Below are positions 18,371 to 28,237 of a stretch of DNA of 64,000 nt, piece by piece. The notes beneath the pieces are model-generated. The model had not been told where the DNA came from. It was given only the letters and a program-made list of their open reading frames with translations, and ran no database searches. A program made the translations under genes and the position numbers. Positions within the stretch are counted from its first letter, which is position 1. The number at the start of each line of letters is the position of its first letter. The stretch comes from Flagellimonas sp. 389. GTDB taxonomy: Bacteria > Bacteroidota > Bacteroidia > Flavobacteriales > Flavobacteriaceae. Where the stretch lies: positions 1 through 64,000 of the forward strand of contig NZ_JAHCMU010000009.1 of NCBI RefSeq assembly GCF_018449435.1. Reading direction: 5' to 3'.

Positions 18371-19780
18371 TTATCCTTCGGGAACAAACCGTTTCATAAG
18401 CTGTTGTAATCTTTCGAGGTGTACTGTAGAGGCTTTATCATTCACTAAATTATTGGTTTCGCCTGGATCTATTTCAAGATGATACAGTTCAGGTGCCATC
18501 CCTTCCTCGATATATTGGATGTATTTCCACTTTTCAGTTCGGACGGCTTTCCAAGGACGGATTCGTGGTGCAACTTTTTCAAGGAAATATTCGGTTAAAA
18601 ATGCTTTGCGACCTTGAGTTTTAGCTTCTTTGAGCAAGGGCACCATGCTTTCGCCATCCATAGGTTCCAAGGGTACTACGCCTGCAAGCTGTAACAAGGT
18701 TGGTGCAATATCTATGTTCAAGACCATTTGTTCCCTAGTACTTTTAGATCTGATTACAGGAGGATATCGCATAAGCATAGGAATACGAATAACAGGATCA
18801 TACGCCCAACGCTTTATGTTGAACTCGCCATGCTCACCCATAAGCATACCATTATCGCTCACATAAACGATAATCGTATTGTCCAATATACTTTTATCTT
18901 CCAATGCCTTAAAAAATTGACCTATACCCTCATCTACACTTTTTAGGCAACGGTGTTGATCCCCAACTACGATATTTCGCTCCCGACCACGCCCCCTTCT
19001 AGATTCAGGAGGTTCTGGCAATACGTTTTGATACTCATAAAATTTCTTCCGATCTAAGGTCCTTCGCAAATGTGGTTTCCCAGCAAGGTCGTTTTTATCG
19101 ACCGTAATGGAATCAACCCTAAAATTCGGATAAAGCGACTCGTGCCTTTTGGCGGGAAGCAACGGCCAGTGAATTGCTTTGTGGGCGACAATCATAGCAA
19201 AAGGCTGGTTTTTATCGTACTCTTCTAAAAAAGTCAATGCTTTTTCATTGATAATATCCGTCATATAGCCCGTTGTCTGTATCCTTGTATCCTCATCATT
19301 GACGACCCCATCAATATAATCACCCTGCCCCTTAAAACTAAACCATCTATCATAACCTGGTCGGCGGGAGTCATCCAGACCCATATGCCATTTTCCAAAA
19401 AATGCCGTAGCATATCCTGATTCCCTCAACTGTCTAGGCCATGTCAAGAGTGTATGGCTTATAACATCTAAGCCCAATTTATCATTATTGATAACATTGT
19501 GATTGTGGGCATAGTTACCTGTAAGAAAGCTTGTTCTACTTGGCGAACATAAGGGCGTAACCACAAAAGCATTTTCAAAAACAACACCTTCTTTGCCGAT
19601 ACGATCAATATTCGGGGTATTGGAAGTTATATTGCCCTCGATACCCAATAATCCTTTTTGTTGGTCATCAGTTATGATGAAGATAATATTCGGTCTTTCG
19701 TTCTGCTGTTGCCCTATAGCACTGTCGGGGGAGAAAACCAATAGCAATAGCAAACTTGTTATATATGTAAGAATTTTCAT
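18371..19780 (-). CDS. S1 sulfatase A
   Basis: A 469-residue exported sulfatase removing sulfate esters from a glycan. It has a signal peptide (cut near SAIGQ), NIIFIITDDQQ (metal aspartates), the formylglycine motif CSPSR with Cys78, FFGKWHMG, IIVYVSDNGMLMGEHG and a C-terminal domain ending in a YHLEIDPGETNNL segment. The subfamily cannot be assigned by eye. It belongs to the minus-strand set ROK kinase, GmhA, sulfatase, GH125. It needs the formylglycine-making enzyme, which is not in this window. Confidence 0.9.
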   Translation of the reverse strand: MKILTYITSLLLLLVFSPDSAIGQQQNERPNIIFIITDDQQKGLLGIEGNITSNTPNIDRIGKEGVVFENAFVVTPLCSPSRTSFLTGNYAHNHNVINNDKLGLDVISHTLLTWPRQLRESGYATAFFGKWHMGLDDSRRPGYDRWFSFKGQGDYIDGVVNDEDTRIQTTGYMTDIINEKALTFLEEYDKNQPFAMIVAHKAIHWPLLPAKRHESLYPNFRVDSITVDKNDLAGKPHLRRTLDRKKFYEYQNVLPEPPESRRGRGRERNIVVGDQHRCLKSVDEGIGQFFKALEDKSILDNTIIVYVSDNGMLMGEHGEFNIKRWAYDPVIRIPMLMRYPPVIRSKSTREQMVLNIDIAPTLLQLAGVVPLEPMDGESMVPLLKEAKTQGRKAFLTEYFLEKVAPRIRPWKAVRTEKWKYIQYIEEGMAPELYHLEIDPGETNNLVNDKASTVHLERLQQLMKRFVPEG

Positions 19781-19817
19781 TTCGATACCTTTTAAAAGAG
19801 TTCTAGATGATTTAAAA

Positions 19818-20402
19818 TTAAAGATTCATCATTTTTTCGATACTGAAGATGACTGAATGAATAATTTTAATATGTATTTCTTGAATTCTATCTGCGTAGC
19901 CTTCATAAGGAACCAATAGCGAAATATCCGATAGCTGTTTCAATTTTCCGCCCGATTTTCCGGAAAGCAAAATAGTGGTCATGCCTTTGGTCTGTGCAGT
20001 TTTGAATGCTTGTACAATACTTTGTGAATTACCACTGGTACTTATTCCTAAAAGTATATCGCCAGAAGCTCCTATACTCTCCACAAATCTGGAAAATACA
20101 TATTCATAACCATAATCATTGCTGATACACGATAAATGACTTGGGTCAGAAATGGCAATTGCTGGCAATGGTGTGCGATTTTCCCGGTAACGTCCAGTCA
20201 GTTCTTCGGCAAAGTGCATTGCATCACAATGAGAACCGCCATTACCGCAGGATATTACTTTGTTTCCACGGTTGAACGCTTCGGTCATCTGCTTTGAGAT
20301 TTCCAGAATGGTACCAAAATTAGAATCGACAGTTATAAAATCATCAAGCACGTTTCGCGCTTGAATAAATTCTTTTTTTATGTTGCGCTGCAGATGCTCC
20401 AT
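19818..20402 (-). CDS. gmhA: Phosphoheptose isomerase (GmhA-type SIS protein)
   Basis: A 194-residue SIS-domain protein very close to E. coli GmhA, which converts sedoheptulose 7-phosphate to manno-heptose 7-phosphate for LPS heptose. Highly conserved stretches are [44 protein letters not shown] and [15 protein letters not shown], covering substrate and metal residues. The length is right. It starts 3 bases after the ROK kinase stop, so the two are a unit inside a mannan locus, far from any LPS gene here. Either it supplies heptose, or it has been recruited for a mannose-type phosphosugar; the sequence does not say which. Confidence 0.85.
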   Translation of the reverse strand: MEHLQRNIKKEFIQARNVLDDFITVDSNFGTILEISKQMTEAFNRGNKVISCGNGGSHCDAMHFAEELTGRYRENRTPLPAIAISDPSHLSCISNDYGYEYVFSRFVESIGASGDILLGISTSGNSQSIVQAFKTAQTKGMTTILLSGKSGGKLKQLSDISLLVPYEGYADRIQEIHIKIIHSVIFSIEKMMNL

Positions 20403-20405
20403 AGT

Positions 20406-21374
20406 TCATATTGTCAACATTGCCGCCCCAAACACGCCAGCACTATCTCCTAATTTTGGTTTCAGGAATGATGTTTCCAGCGTACTATTGAAAATATGTT
20501 GTTTTACGCGTTCTATGCCTTCCGTATACAGCAAATCGATATTACCCACACCCCCGCCTAAAACTATGGCCTCTGGGTCAAGAATATTAATAATGGAGGC
20601 AATAGCTTTGCCAAAGAAACCCAAGAGTCTTTCTGCCGTTTGTTCTGCATATTCATCATTTCCCTTTTCATAGGCTTCCATGATTTCTTTTAATGTCTTT
20701 CGATTTCCACCAAGTGATTTATAGTGACGTTCCAGAGCTGTTCCCGAAATTATGGTCTCTACGCAACCTTTTCGGCCACAATAACATTCACCACCTGAAG
20801 CATCCAAAAAATTATGTCCCCATTCTCCACCAATACCATGCTTCCCGTGTATGGACCGGCCATTGACAACCACACCACCACCTACGCCAGTTCCCATAAT
20901 TACACCAAAGACTACGTTGGCGCTTGGCAACTGTTCGGGTACTGAGCCCATGGTAGCTTCGGCCAATGCAAAGCAGTTGGCATCATTTGCAATTTCAACT
21001 TTAAATCCGAATAGTTCTTCCAAGTCTTCTTTTAGTCGCTTTCCATTCAAACAGACGGTGTTGCTATTTTTTAGGGTTTGCGTTCTAGGATCAAGAGTTC
21101 CTGGCGTGCCAATACCAAGTTTTGAGATTTGGACATCACCTTTTCCTTCGAGTTCGCCAACCAGTTTACCAATTTGGTCGAGGATATGTTTGTACCCTTT
21201 TTGTTGTTCCGTTGGTACGCGAAGCCTTTCGATTATTTCAAAATCATCGTGATTTTTAATGAGTACGATTCCTTCGATTTTAGTACCTCCTAAATCGATT
21301 CCGCAGAAAATTTGCTGTGTTTTGCTTTCCTTCAATTTATGTCCTTTTGAAAAGTTTAAGTAATCATTGACCAA
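20406..21374 (-). CDS. ROK-family sugar kinase
   Basis: A 322-residue cytoplasmic kinase. The ATP motif is GIDLGGTKIEG (25-35), the base aspartate D131 is in ANDANC, the segment GVIMGTGVGGGVVVNG follows, and H187 with Cys197/199/204 (CYCGRKGC) forms the zinc site typical of ROK proteins. By context it probably phosphorylates mannose or another released sugar. Glucose, fructose or N-acetyl sugars are equally possible from sequence. The start at 21374 gives about 20 extra residues before the core; a shorter form is not excluded. Confidence 0.85.
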   Translation of the reverse strand: MVNDYLNFSKGHKLKESKTQQIFCGIDLGGTKIEGIVLIKNHDDFEIIERLRVPTEQQKGYKHILDQIGKLVGELEGKGDVQISKLGIGTPGTLDPRTQTLKNSNTVCLNGKRLKEDLEELFGFKVEIANDANCFALAEATMGSVPEQLPSANVVFGVIMGTGVGGGVVVNGRSIHGKHGIGGEWGHNFLDASGGECYCGRKGCVETIISGTALERHYKSLGGNRKTLKEIMEAYEKGNDEYAEQTAERLLGFFGKAIASIINILDPEAIVLGGGVGNIDLLYTEGIERVKQHIFNSTLETSFLKPKLGDSAGVFGAAMLTI

Positions 21375-21502
21375 TTCAAAAATCTTGAAATATGGTGTTC
21401 AATAACTTCTATTTCGCAAATTGAAATACAAGTAAATATCAGATGGCATACATTGAATTTTTATAAAAAGTGCTTTTACTCAAAGTAATTTTCCAAGATA
21501 TA

Positions 21503-22906
21503 ATGACACAAAAAAATCATAGCACCAGTTTATTCATCTTGACCATTCTATTCTTTCTATGGGGATTTTTGACATGCATGAACGATATTCTAATTCCCTA
21601 TTTGAAGGAAATTTTCGTCTTGAAATATTGGCAGGCCATGTTGATTCAGTTCTGTTTTTTTGGGGCCTATTTTATAGGATCGTTGACCTATTTCTTGATT
21701 TCCTTAAAAAAAGGAGACCCTATCAATAGAATTGGCTATAAAAATGGAATCATCATAGGCCTAGCTGTTTCTGGATTGGGATGTTTTATGTTTTATCCCG
21801 CGGCTGAGTTTGCAATTTATGGCTTGTTCCTATCAGCTCTGTTCATCTTAGGACTTGGTTTTACGCTGTTGCAGATTGTGGCAAATCCATATGTATCGAT
21901 TTTGGGCAGACCAGAAACTGCTTCATCACGTCTAAATATGTCACAGGCCTTTAATTCTTTGGGAACTACGATTGCGCCAATTTTTGGAGGTTACCTCATC
22001 TATGAATTTTTCTTTATTGAAGGTGCTGAGGGTGATTCAGCCAAAATACCCTACGTCATCTTTGGGGCTGTTTTTATATTTCTTGCTATTGTATTCAGGT
22101 TTGTTAAGCTACCTAGATTCAAGAATGAGGATGAAATCGTTAAAGGTATTGGCGCATTGCGTTTTCCCAACTTGTCCATGGGAACAATAGCAATATTCAC
22201 CTATGTCGGTGCCGAAGTCGCAATTGGAAGTTTTTTGATAAATTTCATTGGACTTGAAAGCATTATGGGACTGGACGAATCTGTGGGGAAAAATTTTCTG
22301 GCCTATTATTGGGGTGGTACTATGATAGGTCGTTTTTCGGGGGCGCTATCACTCAGCAGTCTGGATAAATTTAAAAAATACACGTTCATGATTGTTTTGA
22401 CAGCCCTTTCTTTCACTTTAATCTTTGCCATATCTGGAATTGAATTTAACACGGTGTTACCCTATATTGGTATAGTTGGCTTGAATTTTTTAGTATTCTT
22501 GGTAGGAAAAAGTATCCCATCTAGAACCTTGGGACTATTCGCTGTTATGAGTGCAGGCTTGGTGCTATTTACGATAATGGGCACGGGCAGTGCAGCAATG
22601 TGGGCACTTATAGGAGTTGGTATCTTTAATTCGATAATGTGGTCGAACATTTTCACTATAGCAATCAAAGGCCTTGGAAAGTATACCAGTCAGGGTTCTT
22701 CGTTACTTGTAATGGCAATTCTTGGGGCTGCCCTAGTTCCATTGATTCAAGGAATAATGGCTGACACCTTCGGCTTACAGTTTTCATTCTTTGTGCCTTT
22801 TGTATGTTATCTGTATATCATCTTTTACGGCTTTTATAGCCCTAGGTTAACCAAGACAGATGAGTCTCTTGAAGAAGTAGAGCCTAAGAATGTATTACAG
22901 GACTAA
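21503..22906 (+). CDS. FHS-family (FucP-like) MFS sugar transporter
   Basis: A 467-residue inner-membrane proton symporter with about 12 hydrophobic segments. The start MTQKNHSTSLFILTILFFLWGFLTCMNDILIPYLKEIF is the FHS signature shared by FucP and glucose/galactose importers; later SRLNMSQAFNSLGTTIAPIFGGYLI and IGRFSGAL. It should bring the released monosaccharide, probably mannose, across the inner membrane for the divergently encoded ROK kinase. ATG 21503 is preferred to 21470, since the conserved region begins a few residues on. Confidence 0.88.
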   Translation: MTQKNHSTSLFILTILFFLWGFLTCMNDILIPYLKEIFVLKYWQAMLIQFCFFGAYFIGSLTYFLISLKKGDPINRIGYKNGIIIGLAVSGLGCFMFYPAAEFAIYGLFLSALFILGLGFTLLQIVANPYVSILGRPETASSRLNMSQAFNSLGTTIAPIFGGYLIYEFFFIEGAEGDSAKIPYVIFGAVFIFLAIVFRFVKLPRFKNEDEIVKGIGALRFPNLSMGTIAIFTYVGAEVAIGSFLINFIGLESIMGLDESVGKNFLAYYWGGTMIGRFSGALSLSSLDKFKKYTFMIVLTALSFTLIFAISGIEFNTVLPYIGIVGLNFLVFLVGKSIPSRTLGLFAVMSAGLVLFTIMGTGSAAMWALIGVGIFNSIMWSNIFTIAIKGLGKYTSQGSSLLVMAILGAALVPLIQGIMADTFGLQFSFFVPFVCYLYIIFYGFYSPRLTKTDESLEEVEPKNVLQD

Positions 22907-22959
22907 GTGCTTATTACAGGAATACAAAATGTTTTACGTTGGTAAGTAGAATACATTGT

Positions 22960-25248
22960 TTAGTCTTCTTGAGACGATTCGCTGTTCTCAGTCTCAATAA
23001 TCAATAGCTTGTTATCTGAGGTCAATGGTTCATGACGTACCTTGTAATCGACGTCTTTGTCGCCCAAGCGCATTGACTTGATAATACCATCAACAGGACC
23101 TTGGCGCTCAATAACAATTTGATTTCCCTTGTAGAAATCATTGTTCAATGCTATTTCAATCTTATCAAATACAGGGGCAGTGACCATATATTCTGGATTG
23201 CCTGGGGTGTGGGGATAAAGTCCCATCATGGCAAAGACCGCCCAGGAAGACATTGCACCAGCATCGTCATTACCAGGAAGCCCGTTGGGAGCATTTGGAA
23301 AATGTTCTTTTAGAAGACCGTGAACCGTGTGGGCAGTTTTCCAATTCTTTTCTTTCGTCAGATTATAGAAAAACGGAAATCCAAAACCTGGTTCGTTGGT
23401 CATGTCGAAGTACTCTTTGTCAAAAATGGTGTTTAAGCTTTTTAAGAATTGTTCTTCCCCCATCCTATTTTTCAGCGTATCGATCCCGTGGGGTATTGAA
23501 AACAGGTATTGCCATGCGCTGCCTTCCACAAATCCCGGGCCACCGCGTAGACCAAAATTCATTCTATCCCATAATTCTTGAGTAGGATCAAACGGTTCAT
23601 ACCAGCTACCGTCTTTATTCTTTGGTTGAAGCAAACCGATTTCATCATTATATAAGGACATAAAGGATTTTGATCGTTTCAGGTATTTTATGTAATCTTC
23701 TTCGTTGCCCATTAATTTGGCTATTTGGGCTATATTGTAATCCGATAAATTAAACTCCATGGTATTGGACACTGCTCCCCAAACTATCCCATTGTCCCAT
23801 TGAAAATTTTCTACATCACTGAATTCACCATCCATAGTGATATAGCCGTACAAGTTATAATCCTTTATTCCCCGTCTATTGAGATTTCCTTCTTCATAAT
23901 TGGCACTTTTGGTAATAGCTTCGTAAGCTTTCTGCACATTAAAACCCTTAATTCCCTTGGTGTACGAGTCACCGATTACGATTGGCGAAGGGTCGCCCAC
24001 CATTAAGTAAGGCTCAAAATTGAAGATAGGCCATTTGGGAAGCCATCCAGATTCATCATAGATATCCAGCATGTTCTTTACAAATACTTCCTGTTTTTCT
24101 GGATAAACCAAGGTCAACAATGGATGTGTAGTCCTATATGTGTCCCAAAATGAAAAACCTGTGTACCTTGTGTATGGTGATTTCCCGATTTCGGTAGTCC
24201 CCATTTTCACATATTCCCCATTACAATCACTATATGTCATGGGCATCAAAAGGCTGTGATAAAGAGCGGTGTAAAATACAATCTTGTCATCATCAGAATT
24301 ACCCGTCACCTTAATTCTACCCAATTCTTTTTCCCATTCTTCCTGGGCCTCTTCTTTGACCTTTTCAAAGTCATAACCAGTTTGCTCCTTAATTAGGTTT
24401 TGTGCAGCATTGGTAGTAGATACATAAGATACACCAACCTTAATGTACAGTTCGGCAGGTTTGGTATTATTAAAAACATAGACAATTCCACTAGGTTGAT
24501 CATCTAAATCTTGATTGAATCTGGTATCTGATTTGTTATTGTACTTTAAATAGGTTGAGTCCGCATTTTTATTTAGGTGCGTACTAAAAAAAACAGCACT
24601 TCTATTGGCAGATCCACAGAAATTTCCCTCTAGCTGGTATCCGCTCGCAGTACTATCCGTGTAATTTTCGACGACACCTCCTTTTACGTGCGCTTGTTGT
24701 GCAGTAAGGTCTAAATATACCTTTGTACTTCCTTTTGGCAATTCCAATTTGATGAGAGATGACCTTTTAGTGGTGGTAGCGTGCAATACAATAGATTCCT
24801 CATCTAATTTTACACTGTAATATCCTGGTTGGGCTATTTGATTGGAGAATGTTGAACCCTTATACCCTGATGGTAAATCGCGTGTAAAGAATTTAAAAGG
24901 TATACTTCCCGCAGCAGGACATCCAACACCAGAGAAATTCACATTGCTAAATCCAAAGATTTTTTTCTCCTCATGACGATATCCACTTGGTGATTGCATT
25001 TTGGTAAAGTCAAAGGACTGTGGGCTTACGGATACCATTCCCCAAGGACGAACAGCACCTGGATGGACATTACCTATAAAGTGCCTTGTCCCATTCCCTT
25101 CAGTACCAATAAAAGGATTAACGTAGGATGTATATTTAAAATTGGTGCCGTGATTATCAAGCTTATTCTTTGAAGGCCCTTTGCAACTTAAAACAAAAAC
25201 AAACTGCACTAATATAAAGCAAAAAAAGCCATATCTAAATCTTCTCAT
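22960..25248 (-). CDS. GH92 alpha-mannosidase
   Basis: A 762-residue family 92 enzyme, calcium-dependent inverting exo-alpha-mannosidases, mostly alpha-1,2. The lipoprotein signal is VFVLSCKG. Landmarks: YVNPFIGTEGNGTRHFIGNVHPGAV and GMVSVSPQ at the N-terminus, GFSNVNFSGVGCP, FSFWDTYRTTHPL in the (alpha/alpha)6 barrel, and GNDDAGAMSSWAVFAMMGLYP near residue 660. ATG 25248 places the lipobox correctly; the ATG at 25329 would bury it. Linkage preference cannot be read. It is convergent with the sugar transporter gene. Confidence 0.93.
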   Translation of the reverse strand: MRRFRYGFFCFILVQFVFVLSCKGPSKNKLDNHGTNFKYTSYVNPFIGTEGNGTRHFIGNVHPGAVRPWGMVSVSPQSFDFTKMQSPSGYRHEEKKIFGFSNVNFSGVGCPAAGSIPFKFFTRDLPSGYKGSTFSNQIAQPGYYSVKLDEESIVLHATTTKRSSLIKLELPKGSTKVYLDLTAQQAHVKGGVVENYTDSTASGYQLEGNFCGSANRSAVFFSTHLNKNADSTYLKYNNKSDTRFNQDLDDQPSGIVYVFNNTKPAELYIKVGVSYVSTTNAAQNLIKEQTGYDFEKVKEEAQEEWEKELGRIKVTGNSDDDKIVFYTALYHSLLMPMTYSDCNGEYVKMGTTEIGKSPYTRYTGFSFWDTYRTTHPLLTLVYPEKQEVFVKNMLDIYDESGWLPKWPIFNFEPYLMVGDPSPIVIGDSYTKGIKGFNVQKAYEAITKSANYEEGNLNRRGIKDYNLYGYITMDGEFSDVENFQWDNGIVWGAVSNTMEFNLSDYNIAQIAKLMGNEEDYIKYLKRSKSFMSLYNDEIGLLQPKNKDGSWYEPFDPTQELWDRMNFGLRGGPGFVEGSAWQYLFSIPHGIDTLKNRMGEEQFLKSLNTIFDKEYFDMTNEPGFGFPFFYNLTKEKNWKTAHTVHGLLKEHFPNAPNGLPGNDDAGAMSSWAVFAMMGLYPHTPGNPEYMVTAPVFDKIEIALNNDFYKGNQIVIERQGPVDGIIKSMRLGDKDVDYKVRHEPLTSDNKLLIIETENSESSQED

Positions 25249-25440
25249 CCAGCACCTTACTTTGATTAAAAAAAGAAATTTAAAATTAGGGTGCTTAGCA
25301 ATACTGCTATTTTGAAAAATAAGAGACAATATAATTCACTTAAAATCACTTTAAGTTCTATACTAAATTCTTGGAGGCAAATCTTAATGCAACATTTACA
25401 TATTTCAACATGTGTTCAGTTATCAAAACATACACACCCT

Positions 25441-26544
25441 TTATAGTGTCGATGATGTTTCTAAATGCTTCTTTTTATATTGTTTTGGTGTAAGTCCTGT
25501 TAGTTTTTTAAAATTCACATAAAATACCGACTCAGAACGAAATCCACTGTCCACCGCTATGGCAAAAATCGTAAGGTCTTTATGGTCTTCACTTTCCAAT
25601 AATCTTTTTGCTTCGTCTATTCGTTTTTCATTGATATACGAACTAAAGGATTTTCCCAAATGATCATTAAGGACAATCGAAAGTATATAGGATTGGACCT
25701 CCAACGTATCCGCTAATTTTTGTTCGTTCAATTCAGTATCTAAATGAATCTTATCCTCTACTATCAATTTGTTCAGTTTATCAATATAGACTTGACCATC
25801 TGGAACCTTTGAGGTATTCTTTGATTTAAAAATTGGAAGACCCGATAGTATTTTAGGATATTTGAAAAAGAAATATATTGTTATAAATATGATAGAACAC
25901 GTAAAAATGATATAATTGAGCTCTACTAGTTTTTGGATAGTATTCCTAACGGGAGAACCCAAATCAAAATTGGGAACGATCAATAAAAAGTAGCATAGAT
26001 TTAGGAATGTAATATACGTTAGCACTCCTAAAAAATAAGTCAACATTCTGGGCCACCAGAGAATCGCTTTCTTTTTGATAACATCTTTTTGTTCTTGAAT
26101 GATATTCCATCCTTTTAGGAAAAGAAACGATTTCCATATAAGAATAGTCGTGAGTACCACTTTATGGTATAATGAACCTACGTAATTGTAGAAACTAAAA
26201 TCAGTCCTTATAAAAGCACTCAGCACCAAAACTACCCCTGCAAGTATGGGAACGTACAAATACTTTTTGTCCTTTTTGCCGATACCACAACCCACAACTG
26301 CTTTTATGTAGAGGAATAATAGCGTAGGCAACAAAAGATCTAAAAAATCTGGTACAACCAACAATCTAGGAAATTGAAATTTCCAGTCCTGATAGCGTAA
26401 AAGGTATTGAAGCAATATGTTCAGTGAAGTGACAAAAAATATTAGGGAAAGTATATAATTATTTCGGGCCTTTTTAACAATAGGTATGAATATGCCTACT
26501 ATCAGACTCTGAACACATCCCCAAATAAAAAAAATTACTGCCAT
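25441..26544 (-). CDS. AraC-family regulator with membrane N-terminal domain
   Basis: A 367-residue protein. The first about 235 residues contain seven or so hydrophobic segments (MAVIFFIWGCVQSLIVGIFIPIV, ILSLIFFVTSLNILLQYLL, LLLPTLLFLYIKAVV, VVLTTILIWKSFLFL, YIIFTCSIIFITIYFFF). The last about 100 are a double helix-turn-helix AraC domain (EQKLADTLEVQSYILSIVLND, FAIAVDSGFRSESVFYVNFKKLTGLTPKQYKKK). It is the only transcription factor in the locus; no hybrid two-component sensor or ECF sigma/anti-sigma pair is present. It probably senses a ligand or membrane state and controls the mannan genes, which is inference. Confidence 0.82.
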   Translation of the reverse strand: MAVIFFIWGCVQSLIVGIFIPIVKKARNNYILSLIFFVTSLNILLQYLLRYQDWKFQFPRLLVVPDFLDLLLPTLLFLYIKAVVGCGIGKKDKKYLYVPILAGVVLVLSAFIRTDFSFYNYVGSLYHKVVLTTILIWKSFLFLKGWNIIQEQKDVIKKKAILWWPRMLTYFLGVLTYITFLNLCYFLLIVPNFDLGSPVRNTIQKLVELNYIIFTCSIIFITIYFFFKYPKILSGLPIFKSKNTSKVPDGQVYIDKLNKLIVEDKIHLDTELNEQKLADTLEVQSYILSIVLNDHLGKSFSSYINEKRIDEAKRLLESEDHKDLTIFAIAVDSGFRSESVFYVNFKKLTGLTPKQYKKKHLETSSTL

Positions 26545-26660
26545 TCCTTATTGAAAATTAATCAAGTATAACTATCATTCGAATTTAATTTAATAATAAG
26601 AATGAAACCATCCATTACCAATAAATACCTTTAGAAATCGTCAAACTTCAGTTTAAAAGA

Positions 26661-28199
26661 TTAATTCTTGCCTTCTTTCGAAAATTCTTCTAAAGTTTTT
26701 ACTAGCTCCATGTAACTTTCATCCGTGTCTTTAAAAATATTATTGGTTTCCGAAATATCCGTATTTAGATTAAAAAGTTGAAAGGGTTCTTCATTGAATG
26801 AAGGAATCCTATTAAAAGGTATCGTAAACCCACCTGAACCCAAACCAGCAATAAGTTTTAGAGAATCTTTTCGAATGGCAAAAAAGCCCCTTGAAGAGTG
26901 ATGAATCAAAAAATCTCTTTCTTCCAATTCCTGTTTTTTATCTTTTAAAATTGGCAATATACTAACGCTGTCCTCACCCTCGTTTTCCCCAAGGGTCGCT
27001 CCTGTTAAATCGGCAAGTGTTGCCATTAAATCATTTAGCAATATTGGTGTATCCGACTTTGAATTCGCAGGTATCCGATTTTTCCAACTTGCAATGAACG
27101 GAATTCTATGACCACCTTCATAGATATCGGCCTTTTGTCCTCTGTAGATAAAATTTCCATCGTGTTCGTAACTGGGGTCTATGTAGGCTTTTTGAAATGT
27201 GCCATTATCACTTGTAAATATAAAAAGTGTGTTCCCTGCCAAACCTTGTGACCTCAACGTATTGGAAATGGTATTGACCACCTCATCGACCATATGGATA
27301 AAATCCCCATAAGTCCCAGCTCTACTGGTTCCCTTGAATTTTTCCAAAGGCAACAACGGACTATGGGGTGCGGTCAAGGGAAAATATAGAAAGAAAGGCC
27401 GCTCCTTGTTCTCCGTTATAAAGTCTACAGCTTTCTCCGTCAATTTTGGCAAGACCTCGGCATGCCTAAAATCAGTTGCCGCCAAACCGGCATGCCATTG
27501 CGTTAGGCTATCTCTTTCTATTAAAAATTCCTTTTCTACCGATTTCATTGGAAGACCTTGAATGGTCTGGTTTTCTATGTAGCAATAAGGTCGCATGTCC
27601 AAAGATGCCGGAACTCCAAAAAAATAATCAAATCCCACCGAGGTCGGTCCATCCTCAATTGGCTTTGCAAAATCAATGGCATCGCCAGGATATTGAGCTG
27701 GATGAAGGTTTTTATTTTCCCAAGGTACTTCCTTGCCTTCTTTAACGGGCCATGTCATACCAAGATGCCATTTTCCAATACATGCTGTTTTATAACCATT
27801 AGCTTTTAATAACGAAGCTACCGTTGTTCTGGTTGAATCAATCAATGGTGGTGAGTATCCCCAAGTTACCCCGCGCTTCAGCCGGGTTCGCCATGCGTAT
27901 CTACCTGTGAGTATACTGTATCGACTTGGAGTACAAACAGAAGAAGAGCTATGGGCATCCGAAAAACTCATTCCCGAAATTATCAAAGAATCCAAGGTTG
28001 GCGTATTGACCTTGGCGTCGGGATTAAGGCCGCTTATGTCGCCATACCCCATATCATCGGCCAAAATATACACAATATTGGGCTTTATTAACCTATCTGA
28101 CGGATTCTGATCTGATAATTTTCTTTCTTTCTCTTTACAAGAAATAGTAGTCAGCATGGCAAACACAAATACCCCAAAGAAAATATTTTTAAAATTCAT
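26661..28199 (-). CDS. S1 sulfatase B (lipoprotein)
   Basis: A 512-residue sulfatase with lipobox TTISC (Cys21). Seen: NIVYILADDMGYGD (metal site), the formylglycine motif CTPSRYSILTGRY with Cys89, CIGKWHLGM, FFLYFPLTAPHSPLLP, FIFTSDNGTFQ and a C-terminal FQLFNLNTDISETNNI. It resembles arylsulfatase A/N-acetylgalactosamine-6-sulfatase types, but the regioselectivity is not readable. It is last of a minus-strand operon (ADP-ribosylglycohydrolase-like, clan-A-like hydrolase, sulfatase C, sulfatase B), 38 bases after sulfatase C. Confidence 0.9.
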   Translation of the reverse strand: MNFKNIFFGVFVFAMLTTISCKEKERKLSDQNPSDRLIKPNIVYILADDMGYGDISGLNPDAKVNTPTLDSLIISGMSFSDAHSSSSVCTPSRYSILTGRYAWRTRLKRGVTWGYSPPLIDSTRTTVASLLKANGYKTACIGKWHLGMTWPVKEGKEVPWENKNLHPAQYPGDAIDFAKPIEDGPTSVGFDYFFGVPASLDMRPYCYIENQTIQGLPMKSVEKEFLIERDSLTQWHAGLAATDFRHAEVLPKLTEKAVDFITENKERPFFLYFPLTAPHSPLLPLEKFKGTSRAGTYGDFIHMVDEVVNTISNTLRSQGLAGNTLFIFTSDNGTFQKAYIDPSYEHDGNFIYRGQKADIYEGGHRIPFIASWKNRIPANSKSDTPILLNDLMATLADLTGATLGENEGEDSVSILPILKDKKQELEERDFLIHHSSRGFFAIRKDSLKLIAGLGSGGFTIPFNRIPSFNEEPFQLFNLNTDISETNNIFKDTDESYMELVKTLEEFSKEGKN

Positions 28200-28237
28200 T
28201 GACCTTTGTTTTTAATTAAAGAGTTCGTGATAGAGCT

